A DNA stretch of 21,514 bases from positions 1 through 21,514 of the forward strand of contig CAUJFU010000008.1 of assembly GCA_963169055.1 (NCBI GenBank), in the 5' to 3' direction. Both the position numbers and the translations under genes were made by a program. A model generated the notes under the pieces. The model was given only the letters and a program-made list of their open reading frames with translations. It was not told where the DNA came from and did not search any database. Below are positions 8,790-16,029 of this stretch, one piece after another; the first letter of the stretch is position 1; each line of letters opens with the position of its first letter. Source of the stretch: Myxococcota bacterium (GTDB taxonomy: Bacteria; Myxococcota_C; UBA6777).

Positions 8790-8806
8790 ACAACGTGTGG
8801 CGTTGT
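8790..8806. promoter_or_regulatory. Inverted repeat in the divergent region upstream of radA
   Basis: ACAACG, five bases, CGTTGT form a perfect 6-bp inverted repeat in the 126-base region between the divergent lipoprotein and radA genes. A second small one (TTGT-TCAG-ACAA) lies about 20 bases to the left. Either could be an operator; no promoter hexamers are clearly placed. Chance occurrence is possible. Confidence 0.25.
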
Positions 8807-8872
8807 TTCGAGAAAAGACCCTGAAAAGGTGCGGATGGTCACACAAAAGCGCGAAGAAGCAAAGGAGCGAGG

Positions 8873-10252
8873 ATGGCAAAAGCAAAGGTGATCTACGAGT
8901 GTGGGGCTTGTGGGAGCAAGACGCCAAAGTGGCTGGGACGTTGTCCCGATTGTGGGGCGTGGAACTCGTTTGTGGAGATGGCCGAAGTACCGCAAAAGAG
9001 CAGCCACGAAGCCCGCCGCAAGAACACGTTGGCGCAGGAGGGCGGTCCTACGCCGCTGACCGAAGTGGAAGTGGGGGACGTCACGCGCTATCGCTTTGCA
9101 GTGGCGGAGTTGGATCGGGTGTTGGGAGGGGGGTTGGTTCCGGGGAGTTTGATCTTGCTTGGGGGGGATCCCGGGATCGGCAAGTCGACGTTGGCGATGC
9201 AAGCAGCAGCCAAGATGGCGCGTGATGGGCATAAAGTGCTGTACGTTTCAGGAGAAGAATCTTTGCCCCAAGCGCACATGCGCGCCAAACGCCTTGGGAT
9301 GTTGCACGAAGGGATCTTGATGTTGGCCGAAGTGGATGTCGATCACATCCACCAACAAGTTCAACGGATCAAACCCTCGTTGTTGATCGTCGACTCGATC
9401 CAGTCGGTCTATTGCCCAGAGATCCCCGCAGCCCCGGGGGCGATCTCACAGATCCGCGAAGCCACCAGCCGTTTCTTGCACCTCGCCAAACGCGAATCGA
9501 TCCCTACATGGTTGATCGGGCATGTGACGAAGGACGGAGCGATCGCAGGGCCGCGTGTGTTGGAACACATGGTGGATACGGTATTGTACTTCGAGGGAGA
9601 TCGGGGGCATCCGTATCGGATCTTGCGGGCGGTGAAAAATCGCTTTGGTTCGACCAACGAGATCGGGGTTTTTGAGATGAAAGAAGACGGTTTGCAAGAA
9701 GTGGGGAATCCGTCTGCGCTGTTTTTGGATCAACGCCCCTTAGACGCCCCGGGATCGGTGGTGACGGTGTGTATCGAAGGGACGCGGCCCATGCTTGTGG
9801 AGGTGCAAGCCTTGGTGGGGACGCCCGTGTATGGGACACCAAGGCGGACTTGTACGGGTGTGGATCCCAACCGTGTAGCGTTGTTGGTTGCGGTGCTGGA
9901 GAAAAGCGGCGGGATGCAGATCGCAGCGGCAGATATCTTTGTGAACGTTGCGGGCGGATATCGTTTGGATGAACCAGCGGCGGATCTGGCGGTGGCGATG
10001 GCCTTGGCATCGAGCTTTCGGGGGAGAGCGCTCCCGCAGGATATGGCGATCTTTGGGGAGTTGGGGCTTGCGGGCGAAGTGCGGGGGATCTCTCAAGCCG
10101 AGACACGCGCAAAAGAGGCCGTGAAGCTGGGATTTGCACAGGTCTTGCTGCCCGAACACAACCGCACCTCTTTGGCTGCACCGCGAAAAGCCCGATTTAT
10201 CGGGATTCGCCGCTTAGAAGAAGCCTTGGATACGTTGTTCTCGCGTGGTTAA
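8873..10252 (+). CDS. radA: DNA repair protein RadA (Sms), branch-migration ATPase
   Basis: 459 residues, the normal family length. ATG 8873 follows AAGGAG by 5 bases. A zinc finger is formed by Cys10, Cys13, Cys24 and Cys27 (CGAC and CPDC). A RecA-like ATPase core follows, with Walker A GDPGIGKST at 98-106, Walker B LLIVDS near 170-175 and the RadA signature KNRFG at 255-259. The C-terminal third is the Lon-protease-like domain (GTRPMLVEVQALV, GYRLDEPAADLAVAMALAS), which in RadA has a structural or DNA-binding role and is not proteolytic. RadA processes recombination intermediates by driving branch migration with RecA. The gene is divergent from the MopE-WD40 gene, and its stop is followed by a short repeat region. 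Confidence 0.97.
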   Translation: MAKAKVIYECGACGSKTPKWLGRCPDCGAWNSFVEMAEVPQKSSHEARRKNTLAQEGGPTPLTEVEVGDVTRYRFAVAELDRVLGGGLVPGSLILLGGDPGIGKSTLAMQAAAKMARDGHKVLYVSGEESLPQAHMRAKRLGMLHEGILMLAEVDVDHIHQQVQRIKPSLLIVDSIQSVYCPEIPAAPGAISQIREATSRFLHLAKRESIPTWLIGHVTKDGAIAGPRVLEHMVDTVLYFEGDRGHPYRILRAVKNRFGSTNEIGVFEMKEDGLQEVGNPSALFLDQRPLDAPGSVVTVCIEGTRPMLVEVQALVGTPVYGTPRRTCTGVDPNRVALLVAVLEKSGGMQIAAADIFVNVAGGYRLDEPAADLAVAMALASSFRGRALPQDMAIFGELGLAGEVRGISQAETRAKEAVKLGFAQVLLPEHNRTSLAAPRKARFIGIRRLEEALDTLFSRG

Positions 10253-10271
10253 ACAACTGCGCAAGTTCGAC

Positions 10272-10361
10272 AAGGATGTCTATCGCAAAGAGGGCAGGCC
10301 TTTGCCACCGACTACGATTCGATGATGTTGAGCGGTGAAGGATGTCTATCGCGAAGAGGGC
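10272..10361. repeat. Direct repeat pair downstream of radA
   Basis: aaggatgtctatcgcaaag followed by agggc (10272-10295) recurs at 10338-10361 with one difference (cgcgaag for cgcaaag). The copies are 24 bases long and 66 bases apart. The right copy covers the stop codon (10346-10348) of the minus-strand lipoprotein. Confidence 0.7.
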
Positions 10362-10846
10362 CGTGAGTGGGCGGTTTGTGATGTTGGAGTGGAGGAGGGC
10401 ATGGGGCGGGAAGTCGGGGTCGCTTGTTCAAGTACCCATATTCCGCGAAGGTCGACGCGCCATTGGTTGTTTTCGCGGCGAAGCATGACGACCTGAGAGC
10501 GGCCAAGTTCGTCGACGAAGTGAAGCTTGGCGAGCGTTTCGGTCTGGTGGGGTGGGCGTGTAGGATGGGGGCGCATACGCAAGTTTCGTAAGAACGAGGC
10601 TTTTTGGAAGAATTGTGCGGGGGAATCTGGGCTGTTTGCGCGCAGAAGGGCTTGTTGGAGGGCTTGTTGGCCGCGCTGGGTAAGCATCGCCCATGCTTGG
10701 GCGGTTTGTTGTTTTTCGAGGTGGCCGCGAAAACGCGAAAAGGCTTGTTCTGCCTCGCTCGGTGGACGGCATCCTCCCAACAACAGGACTGCACCGAAAA
10801 AAAGCGCCACGCGATGGGGGCTTGGATAACAAAAAGACCGATACAC
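10346..10846 (-). CDS. Small lipoprotein of unknown function
   Basis: 166 residues from GTG 10846. This start is chosen because GGAGAAG sits 6 bases upstream and because it gives a compact signal peptide. The frame stays open further upstream (ATG 10918), but that extension is Cys/Ser-rich and unlike an N-terminus. Residues about 12-25 are hydrophobic (VALFFGAVLLLGGC) and end in a canonical lipobox LGGC, with lipidated Cys26. The mature part has a helix around EAEQAFSRFRGHLEK, then KLHFVDELGRSQVVMLRRE with NNQWRVDL. This pattern resembles small NTF2-like / DUF4878-type lipoproteins, but I cannot confirm the family. The tail is Pro/Ser/Thr-rich. It converges with radA. Confidence 0.72.
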   Translation of the reverse strand: MYRSFCYPSPHRVALFFGAVLLLGGCRPPSEAEQAFSRFRGHLEKQQTAQAWAMLTQRGQQALQQALLRANSPDSPAQFFQKASFLRNLRMRPHPTRPPHQTETLAKLHFVDELGRSQVVMLRRENNQWRVDLRGIWVLEQATPTSRPMPSSTPTSQTAHSRPSSR

Positions 10847-10852
10847 GGTGAT

Positions 10853-10859
10853 CTTCTCC
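10853..10859 (-). promoter_or_regulatory. Ribosome binding site deciding the lipoprotein start
   Basis: Minus-strand GGAGAAG stands 6 bases before GTG 10846. The in-frame upstream ATG at 10918 would place this site and about 24 residues ahead of the signal peptide. Confidence 0.65.
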
Positions 10860-10989
10860 GTATGTGATAGGGAGGAAAACGAGGAGCAAGGACAAGCCGC
10901 ATACGAAACGCAGCACACGCGCCAAGATGCCGCGAAGGCATCGCCTTGACAAGGGCTTTTTGGGGAAGTATGCTTCTTGACGTTTTGGC

Positions 10990-11006
10990 GTAAGGAAAAT
11001 CCTTAC
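10990..11006. other. Hairpin immediately before element copy A
   Basis: GTAAGGA, loop aaa, TCCTTAC: a perfect 7-bp stem with a 3-base loop, 10 bases before copy A. Copy B is also directly preceded by a (different) hairpin. Confidence 0.5.
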
Positions 11007-11016
11007 CGTAGAGGAG

Positions 11017-11156
11017 CGACGCAGTTGGCAAAAACCCCCGAGTTCGCACCACTTCAAGCGGGAGTACTGTTTGTTTGAAAAACGAACGATCTCCTCGCGA
11101 ATACGGCGATCAAGGGGCCTTCGGTCTATGGCGGGGTGTGGGGCCATGCCCCACAA
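11017..11156 (+). repeat. Dispersed intergenic element, copy A (about 140 bp)
   Basis: Aligns end to end with 14937-15074 in the same orientation, roughly three-quarters identical by eye. Shared blocks include cagttggcaaaaa near the left end, gttcgca, caagcg, gatctc.tcgc, tcaaggggc and the right-hand end. The right end is a hairpin GTGGGGC-cat-GCCCCAC (11138-11154). The loop differs in copy B (aat) while the stem is kept. It may be a structured RNA or a REP/MITE-like repeat; the GC-rich right half resembles widespread bacterial palindromic repeats. Confidence 0.75.
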
Positions 11157-11238
11157 GTCTCTCGAACTGCGGAATCCTATGCTCTGCCACCCAGTATTCG
11201 GTTCGTCCCCCACGCACACACAAGTGAGTTTGGCGGGC

Positions 11239-11253
11239 GGTGCGTTGCGCACC
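11239..11253. other. Short GC-rich hairpin
   Basis: GGTGCG, loop ttg, CGCACC: perfect 6-bp stem within ggcgggcggtgcgttgcgc. There is no T-run after it, so it is not an intrinsic terminator. It may belong to the same class of palindromic intergenic repeats as the ends of copies A and B. Confidence 0.4.
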
Positions 11254-11762
11254 CAAAGAAATACAAAACCCAAAACAAGTCCTGATACAACGGAGGTTGT
11301 TGACCTTCGTTTCTTAGATGGAAGCATTGGCGAACGAGAGATGTTCTTGTTTGTCTCATACGCCGCGTGAGAGAAGTGGATGGTTCAGGTTGTGTTGTCT
11401 GTGCTTTTGAGATTGCGTGAATGCGTTCGTGGCAATGCTCTTTCCCACTCGAGGCTGTGATATCTGCATACACGCAGCGCACTCCTCTCTGTTCACAATC
11501 CTGCTCGCCCCAAACCACCCATCCAACAGACGCGAATACGGAACAGATAACGCCCCATACATGGGCGCGTTGCAGATGATGCTGACGATGTGGACACTGC
11601 GAAGGATGCGGATGATACCCAGAACAAACCTTCTCCCCATACATCGCGGGACGAAAAGCGCCTCTTTTCTCGTCGCATCGGGCTTGCGCTCTTTCCTTTT
11701 CGGTCTGTTTTCTCCGCTTTCAGGCGTGTGGACCCCATACGGCCAGAGGAGAGAGCCGATTC

Positions 11763-14393
11763 ATGTCCAAAAAGATGCTATTCAATGTCAACGAGCCCGA
11801 AGAGGTTCGCGCCGCCATCATCGAAAACGGCAAGCTCGTTGAGTTCGACGTCGAAAATCGACTGCGTGAGAAAAATCGAAACAATATCTACCGAGGGTAT
11901 GTGGTTCGCGTCGAACCCTCGATCCAGGCCGTGTTTGTCGAATACGGCGCAGGCCGTCATGGCTTTTTGCCCTTCCATGAGATCCACCCCGATTTTTGGT
12001 CCTCCCACTCTCCCAAAGACAAAGACCGTCCCCGCGTCGACGAAGTCGTCCAAAAAGGACAGCCCGTGTTGGTGCAGGTCGTCCGTGAAGAACTCGAAAA
12101 CAAGGGAGCCGCGCTGACGACGTACTGCACGATCCCCGGGCGTTATGTGGTGTTGATGCCGCGTTCGGGTGGCGGTGGGGTTTCGCGCAAGATCGATGAT
12201 GCCGAACAGCGCAAGGCTTTGCGCGATTTTATGCGTGATCTCAAACTTCCTGATGGCTTCGGCGTTATCGTTCGTACGGCTGGAATGGGCCGACCCATCG
12301 AAGATATCCAACGCGAACTCGATTATTTGTTGCGTTTGTGGCGAACCATTCAACAGCAATCCAAGCGCGGTCCACGCGCTGGATGCGTCTTTCAAGACAG
12401 CGATATCATCCAACGGATGATCCGTGATTACTACGATAGCAGCATCGACGAGATCCTTGTCGACGAAGAAGAAGCCTTCGAGCGCGCACGCGATTACTAC
12501 GCCGCTTTGATCTCCAGTCAACAAAATATCGTCCGCTTTTATGACGTGGATCGCCCGCTGTTTACCCACTACAACATCGAGCCGCAGATCAGCGAAGTCT
12601 TTGAGCGTAAGATCCCCCTTGTTTCGGGCGGATCGATTGTGATCGATCAAGCGGAAGCGTTGGTTGCCATCGATGTCAACTCTGGTCGCGCACAATCCGA
12701 AAGCAACACCGAAGACACCGCACTCAAAACCAATATCGAAGCCTGCTACGAGATCGCACGACAACTTCGATTGCGCGATCTTGGCGGATTGATCGTGATC
12801 GACTTCATCAGCATGCGACTTCTACGCAACACCCGCGAAGTCGAGCGCCACTTCCGTCTCGCTATCCAACACGACAAAGCGCGCATCCGTATCGGAAAGA
12901 TCTCCGCGTCCTTTGGTCTGCTTTCCCTCTCTCGCCAACGTATCCGCGACAGCAAAGCACTCGGGCATTTTATCCCTTGCCCCCATTGCAACGGACATGG
13001 CCAGCTTCCCAACCCCGAAGCGAGCGCCTTGATGGTTCTGCGCCGACTCCAAGAACTCGCGCTGCAAAAACGCTTTGAGCGCGTCGAAGCACGTCTTCCT
13101 CATGACGTTGCCATCTATATGCTCAACCACAAACGCGAAGAATTGCACTACCTCTTTCAAGAATACAGTCTGCTCGCCGAGATCTTGCCCCGTGAGGGCG
13201 GATGTATCGACCTCGAAAACGATCTCCAAGGCTTTCTTGCCACCCATCCCCTCGCTCGCAAAAAACGCGAACGCGAACCCCTCCAAGTTGATCTCTCCAA
13301 ACTCCCCGAAGACAGACGTCTCGAAGACAAGCGCCCCGAAGAAACTCGAACAGACAACAAGCGCCCCGAAGAGACACAGACAGACAACAAGCGTCTCGAA
13401 GACGCCCGAACTGGCGACAAGCGCCCCGAAGACGCCCGAACTGACGACAAGCGCCCCGAAGAAACCCGAACAGACCACAAGCGTTTTGAAGGCAAACACC
13501 CCGAAGATAGGCGTCCCGAAAACAGACGCATCGAAGACAGACGCATCGAAGATACGGCAGACAACAAGATCCCCGCGCAAAAAACTCGAGAGCAAGGGCT
13601 TTTGCGGTCCAATGATCGCCCTTCTTTTTCCGCTCGTATCGAATCCCCACGAGCGCCTGTTCCCGCCATTCCATCGGAACCGTTGTCTCCACCGCCACCT
13701 GTAGGCGACGCGTCTTCACCTTCTTCTCGATCCTACGTTTCTCCTCTTGCGCCTCGACCTCCCAAAGAGATCCCTCTTGCGCAACCCGCAACACGCGAAA
13801 AAGTGCCGCTGTTTGAACCGAGAAGAAACCCTCTCGAATCGATTCAACTCGCTTCCTCTACTCTACCGAGCAAGCCAGCCGTCACCAAGCCTGCCCCCAA
13901 CGTGCCACTGAGCGAGCCTGCGGGTCTTGAGCGCGAACGCTTTTCACTCGATCCTTCGCATCGGCCTGTGACGTTGCGTAGCCCGTTGGATCACTTCGAT
14001 CTGACCTCTTCTCTTTCTTCCGCTCCTGTCGGGCTGCCTTGGTTTATGCGCTTTTTGCCAATCGAACAACAACTCCACACACAGCGCCTCCAAACGTGGG
14101 CCTCTCTACAACAAGAAGCCCTTGCATCGGGGACGATCGCTTCGATCGAACAGCCGCGTGTCGAACCCGAAGCTCCGCTGTCTTTGCCGCGAGCCCATGT
14201 TGACCGTCCCTCCGCGACCAACGCACCTTCTGCACCCGAACAGAGCCTCCACGAAGAGGTCGAAGTCGACGATCTTCCGCCGACTCATCTCGCACCCGAA
14301 AGTGCAAGCGAGCTTCGACACTTGCGTCGTGGCGGGCGACGACCGCGCTATCGTGGCCGTGATCGAGACCGTCGACCGCACGCAGGCTCTTAA
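11763..14393 (+). CDS. rne: Ribonuclease E/G family endoribonuclease with long C-terminal tail
   Basis: 876 residues. The N-terminal 490 residues are the conserved catalytic half. An S1 RNA-binding domain lies at about 38-120 (IYRGYVVRVEPSIQAVFVEY), followed by the RNase H-like and 5'-sensor parts. The metal-binding aspartates are Asp304 (AIDVNSG) and Asp347 (VIDFISM), matching E. coli Asp303 and Asp346. The Zn-link cysteines are Cys406 and Cys409 (CPHC), matching the E. coli CPRC. The family cleaves single-stranded AU-rich RNA and acts in mRNA decay and rRNA/tRNA maturation. Residues about 500-876 are low-complexity: decapeptide repeats (523-572 plus decayed copies), a Pro/Ser-rich linker, then an Arg-rich end (RRGGRRPRYRGRDRDRR) likely to bind RNA. 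In E. coli the equivalent tail scaffolds the degradosome. The tail favours RNase E over RNase G. The tRNA genes lie just downstream on the same strand. Confidence 0.93.
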   Translation: MSKKMLFNVNEPEEVRAAIIENGKLVEFDVENRLREKNRNNIYRGYVVRVEPSIQAVFVEYGAGRHGFLPFHEIHPDFWSSHSPKDKDRPRVDEVVQKGQPVLVQVVREELENKGAALTTYCTIPGRYVVLMPRSGGGGVSRKIDDAEQRKALRDFMRDLKLPDGFGVIVRTAGMGRPIEDIQRELDYLLRLWRTIQQQSKRGPRAGCVFQDSDIIQRMIRDYYDSSIDEILVDEEEAFERARDYYAALISSQQNIVRFYDVDRPLFTHYNIEPQISEVFERKIPLVSGGSIVIDQAEALVAIDVNSGRAQSESNTEDTALKTNIEACYEIARQLRLRDLGGLIVIDFISMRLLRNTREVERHFRLAIQHDKARIRIGKISASFGLLSLSRQRIRDSKALGHFIPCPHCNGHGQLPNPEASALMVLRRLQELALQKRFERVEARLPHDVAIYMLNHKREELHYLFQEYSLLAEILPREGGCIDLENDLQGFLATHPLARKKREREPLQVDLSKLPEDRRLEDKRPEETRTDNKRPEETQTDNKRLEDARTGDKRPEDARTDDKRPEETRTDHKRFEGKHPEDRRPENRRIEDRRIEDTADNKIPAQKTREQGLLRSNDRPSFSARIESPRAPVPAIPSEPLSPPPPVGDASSPSSRSYVSPLAPRPPKEIPLAQPATREKVPLFEPRRNPLESIQLASSTLPSKPAVTKPAPNVPLSEPAGLERERFSLDPSHRPVTLRSPLDHFDLTSSLSSAPVGLPWFMRFLPIEQQLHTQRLQTWASLQQEALASGTIASIEQPRVEPEAPLSLPRAHVDRPSATNAPSAPEQSLHEEVEVDDLPPTHLAPESASELRHLRRGGRRPRYRGRDRDRRPHAGS
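13329..13508 (+). repeat. 30-bp tandem repeats encoding charged decapeptides in the RNase E tail
   Basis: Five in-frame 30-bp units start at 13329, 13359, 13389, 13419 and 13449, each beginning aagcg and followed by a decayed unit to 13508. They encode KRPEETRTDN, KRPEETQTDN, KRLEDARTGD, KRPEDARTDD and KRPEETRTDH. The downstream RRPENRRIEDRRIED seems to be further degenerate derivatives. Copy number is likely to vary between strains. Confidence 0.85.
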
Positions 14394-14516
14394 ATTTTCG
14401 AACTTCTGTAGAAGGCGGGCGTACCCCTGTTCGTATCGGGTGATGCGGCAAAGGATTCGGTTTGCGCTGTAAAAAGAAACCTTTAGAAAAAAAATGCCGC
14501 ACGCCAATCTTTTTCC

Positions 14517-14545
14517 TTGACGGATCTAGGGTCACCCGCTATATT
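14517..14545 (+). promoter_or_regulatory. Sigma-70 promoter of the tRNA-Lys/tRNA-Glu unit
   Basis: TTGACG (five of six -35 consensus bases), exactly 17 bases, then TATATT (five of six -10 bases). Transcription would begin near 14552, about 38 bases before tRNA-Lys. Confidence 0.8.
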
Positions 14546-14589
14546 CCACAACCGTTGAGGCGAGGTTGACGCCCCGCCCGCAGGAAGCT

Positions 14590-14662
14590 GAGTCGGTAGC
14601 TCAGTCGGTAGAGCATCGGACTTTTAATCCGGTGGTCGAGGGTTCGAGTCCCTCCCGACTCA
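14590..14662 (+). tRNA. trnK: tRNA-Lys (anticodon TTT)
   Basis: 73 bases. Acceptor arm GAGTCGG pairs with CCGACTC, discriminator A at 14662. The anticodon stem TCGGA/TCCGG encloses loop CTTTTAA, giving anticodon TTT at 14623-14625. The T arm contains GGTTCGAGTCC. CCA is not encoded. This is the first gene of a two-tRNA unit downstream of rne. Confidence 0.97.
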
Positions 14663-14669
14663 CTCCACC

Positions 14670-14742
<73 letters not shown>

Positions 14743-14773
14743 TTTTCCTGAGGTCGTTGCTAAGAAAAAATTC

Positions 14774-14802
14774 TTGACAACTCAAAAACCTCAAAACATA
14801 TT
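14774..14802 (+). promoter_or_regulatory. Promoter-like sequence between tRNA-Glu and the terminator
   Basis: Exact TTGACA, 17 bases, then CATATT (four of six). Predicted transcription would start near 14809 at the C10 tract and hit the terminator within about 45 bases. It may be a fortuitous match in an A-rich spacer or the promoter of a very short RNA. Confidence 0.3.
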
Positions 14803-14823
14803 TACCGAGTCCCCCCCCCCAAA

Positions 14824-14856
14824 GAAGCCATCCGACCCTCGGATGGCTTCTTTTTT
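14824..14856 (+). terminator. Intrinsic terminator of the tRNA unit
   Basis: GAAGCCATCCGA, loop ccc, TCGGATGGCTTC, then six T. The stem is a perfect 12 bp and the flanking AAA could extend it by pairing with the first T residues. A run of ten C (14811-14820) directly precedes it. On the minus strand it has only a short T-run, so it acts mainly on the plus strand. Confidence 0.92.
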
Positions 14857-14898
14857 ATATACGCCCTCCTCCAAACACATCACGCACCACATTTCACT

Positions 14899-14934
14899 CC
14901 ATCGATCACTCCATTCCCTCGGAATGATCGATGG
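14899..14934. other. Hairpin immediately before element copy B
   Basis: CCATCGATCA pairs with TGATCGATGG (10 bp). Inside it, after a 5-base bulge, TTCC pairs with GGAA around a ctc loop. It ends 2 bases before copy B starts, which parallels the hairpin next to copy A. Confidence 0.55.
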
Positions 14935-14936
14935 AT

Positions 14937-15074
14937 CGACACAGTTGGCAAAAAGCCCCGTGTTCGCAGTACTCCAAGCGACAGAGTCGTCTGTGTGAGA
15001 AACGATGATCTCTTCGCCTACATGGGGGTCAAGGGGCGATAGTCCCTTGTGGGGCGTGGGGCAATGCCCCACAA
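14937..15074 (+). repeat. Dispersed intergenic element, copy B (about 138 bp)
   Basis: Homologous to 11017-11156 in the same orientation. Its right half has AAGGG..CCCTT (arms around gcgatagt) followed by the terminal hairpin GTGGGGC-aat-GCCCCAC (15056-15072). The stem of the terminal hairpin is identical to copy A while the loop differs. It lies between the tRNA terminator and the 3' end of the minus-strand methyltransferase gene. Confidence 0.75.
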
Positions 15075-15080
15075 AACCAA

Positions 15081-15116
15081 CCGAATCAACCGAACCAACC
15101 GAACCAACCGAACCAA
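15081..15116. repeat. 9-bp microsatellite
   Basis: Four tandem units, ccgaatcaa then three ccgaaccaa, directly after copy B and before the methyltransferase stop. The period is a multiple of three, but there is no gene to carry it, so it is treated as intergenic. Confidence 0.8.
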
Positions 15117-15135
15117 CAAACGAGAGCGCTGGATA

Positions 15136-15954
15136 TCACAACAAGCGGGCGTATTTTGCGTGGCCTTGTGTATCCATTTGTTGCTGCGCTTCTGCGCGTT
15201 TTTGTTGGTATTGTTTGCGTAAGGCGTCGAAGTGCTGCGGGGAAGGGGAGTTTGGGTTGGAAGGTGCAGGATCGGCAGAGAAAAACAGGCCCGAAAAAAA
15301 AGCGGGGGAGAGGCCGTGTTGTTGGAGAGCCTCTTGATACCATCGTGCGGCGTCGGAGAATGGGAGGCGAAAACCTACATCACGCAAGCGAGCGTCGATC
15401 TCGGCGTATTGTTGGGGAGAAGCGTGGTGGAGCTCTGCGATGAATCGGCCTCCTTCACGTAGCGCATCAAAGAAAACAGCGATGGCTTGGGATTGTTGGG
15501 TGGGAGATAGACACTGCAAGGCTCGAAAGTTCAAGATCAGATCAAGATCTTCTTGGGGGGCTTGTTGGCAAAAGTCCTGACATCGGGGGTAAAGAAGCAA
15601 GGGCGGATGGGGTGGAAAAGGCAGATGGTATGGTTTGAGGCATTCTTTGAGCGATGGCATACGTTCGGTCCATCGGGGATTTTGGAGGACATTGAGCATC
15701 TTGATCGCACTTGGAGCGATATCGGTTGCCCATGTCTCGCAGCCAAACGACGCAAACAGCAGCGGCGCAAGAGATAGCCCGTTCCCCGCAAACCACACGC
15801 GCCGCTCTTGTTGTGCAAGCAGCCAAGGCAAAAAAGCCAAGGCGCGTTTGATGTGGTAGGACAGAGCGCCTTCTTCGAGATGATGGCCTTGTGCGATCAA
15901 TACGGCGATATGATCTTCCCATTCTTGCGGATTATCGGGAGTCTTGTGTTGCAT
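15136..15954 (-). CDS. Class I SAM-dependent methyltransferase
   Basis: 272 residues from ATG 15954, chosen because AAAGAGG lies 6 bases upstream. A longer GTG start at 16014 has no Shine-Dalgarno. The SAM-binding motif I is RRVWFAGNGLS at about residues 51-61, followed by a helix and a strand ending in ATDIAP, with acidic Asp78 as the likely ribose contact. Later strands (DLDLILNFRALQCL and a GGRFIAELHH segment) follow the Rossmann methyltransferase order. The C-terminus is Gln/Ala-rich and basic. The substrate is unknown. It is last in a minus-strand run after the TraX-like gene, with a 75-base gap. Confidence 0.8.
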   Translation of the reverse strand: MQHKTPDNPQEWEDHIAVLIAQGHHLEEGALSYHIKRALAFLPWLLAQQERRVWFAGNGLSLAPLLFASFGCETWATDIAPSAIKMLNVLQNPRWTERMPSLKECLKPYHLPFPPHPPLLLYPRCQDFCQQAPQEDLDLILNFRALQCLSPTQQSQAIAVFFDALREGGRFIAELHHASPQQYAEIDARLRDVGFRLPFSDAARWYQEALQQHGLSPAFFSGLFFSADPAPSNPNSPSPQHFDALRKQYQQKRAEAQQQMDTQGHAKYARLL

Positions 15955-15960
15955 CGCGAG

Positions 15961-15967
15961 CCTCTTT
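15961..15967 (-). promoter_or_regulatory. Ribosome binding site deciding the methyltransferase start
   Basis: Minus-strand AAAGAGG stands 6 bases before ATG 15954. The alternative GTG at 16014, 15 bases from the upstream gene's stop, has none. Confidence 0.65.
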
Positions 15968-16029
15968 TTGAAGGGACTTGTTGTGTTGCACAAGATCGGA
16001 GCAGAAACAGCCACGGACGCAAGGGCGGG

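Larger units (their letters stand above)
10860..11762. other. Long intergenic region upstream of rne (no convincing gene)
   Basis: About 900 bases between the divergent small lipoprotein and rne. The open frames here have no plausible ribosome binding site, domain or composition, so I call none. It holds a hairpin (10990-11006), copy A of the dispersed element (11017-11156) and a short GC-rich hairpin (11239-11253). The remaining 500 bases before rne may include its promoter and a long leader; E. coli rne is autoregulated through its 5' leader, but I see no specific element here. The rne Shine-Dalgarno is AGGAG at 11747-11751, slightly far (11 bases) from the ATG. Confidence 0.6.

Noticed and set aside
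10245-10330. Short frame overlapping the radA stop (GTG 10245, about 27 codons)
   Set aside because: Too short, no ribosome site, and partly made of the 24-bp direct repeat.
11071-11842. Open frames of 99 and 141 codons in the region before rne
   Set aside because: No ribosome site, no recognisable domain, odd composition; the first spans the dispersed element and the second runs into rne out of frame.
14791-15072. Minus-strand open frame of 93 codons across element copy B
   Set aside because: The amino acid similarity to copy A in the matching frame is only what nucleotide homology would give. Copy A lacks a corresponding complete gene, and the frame runs through the tRNA terminator.
15005-15337. 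Plus-strand frame encoding a TEP repeat from the 9-bp microsatellite
   Set aside because: It overlaps the 3' end of the methyltransferase gene on the other strand, and has no ribosome site; the repeat is intergenic.
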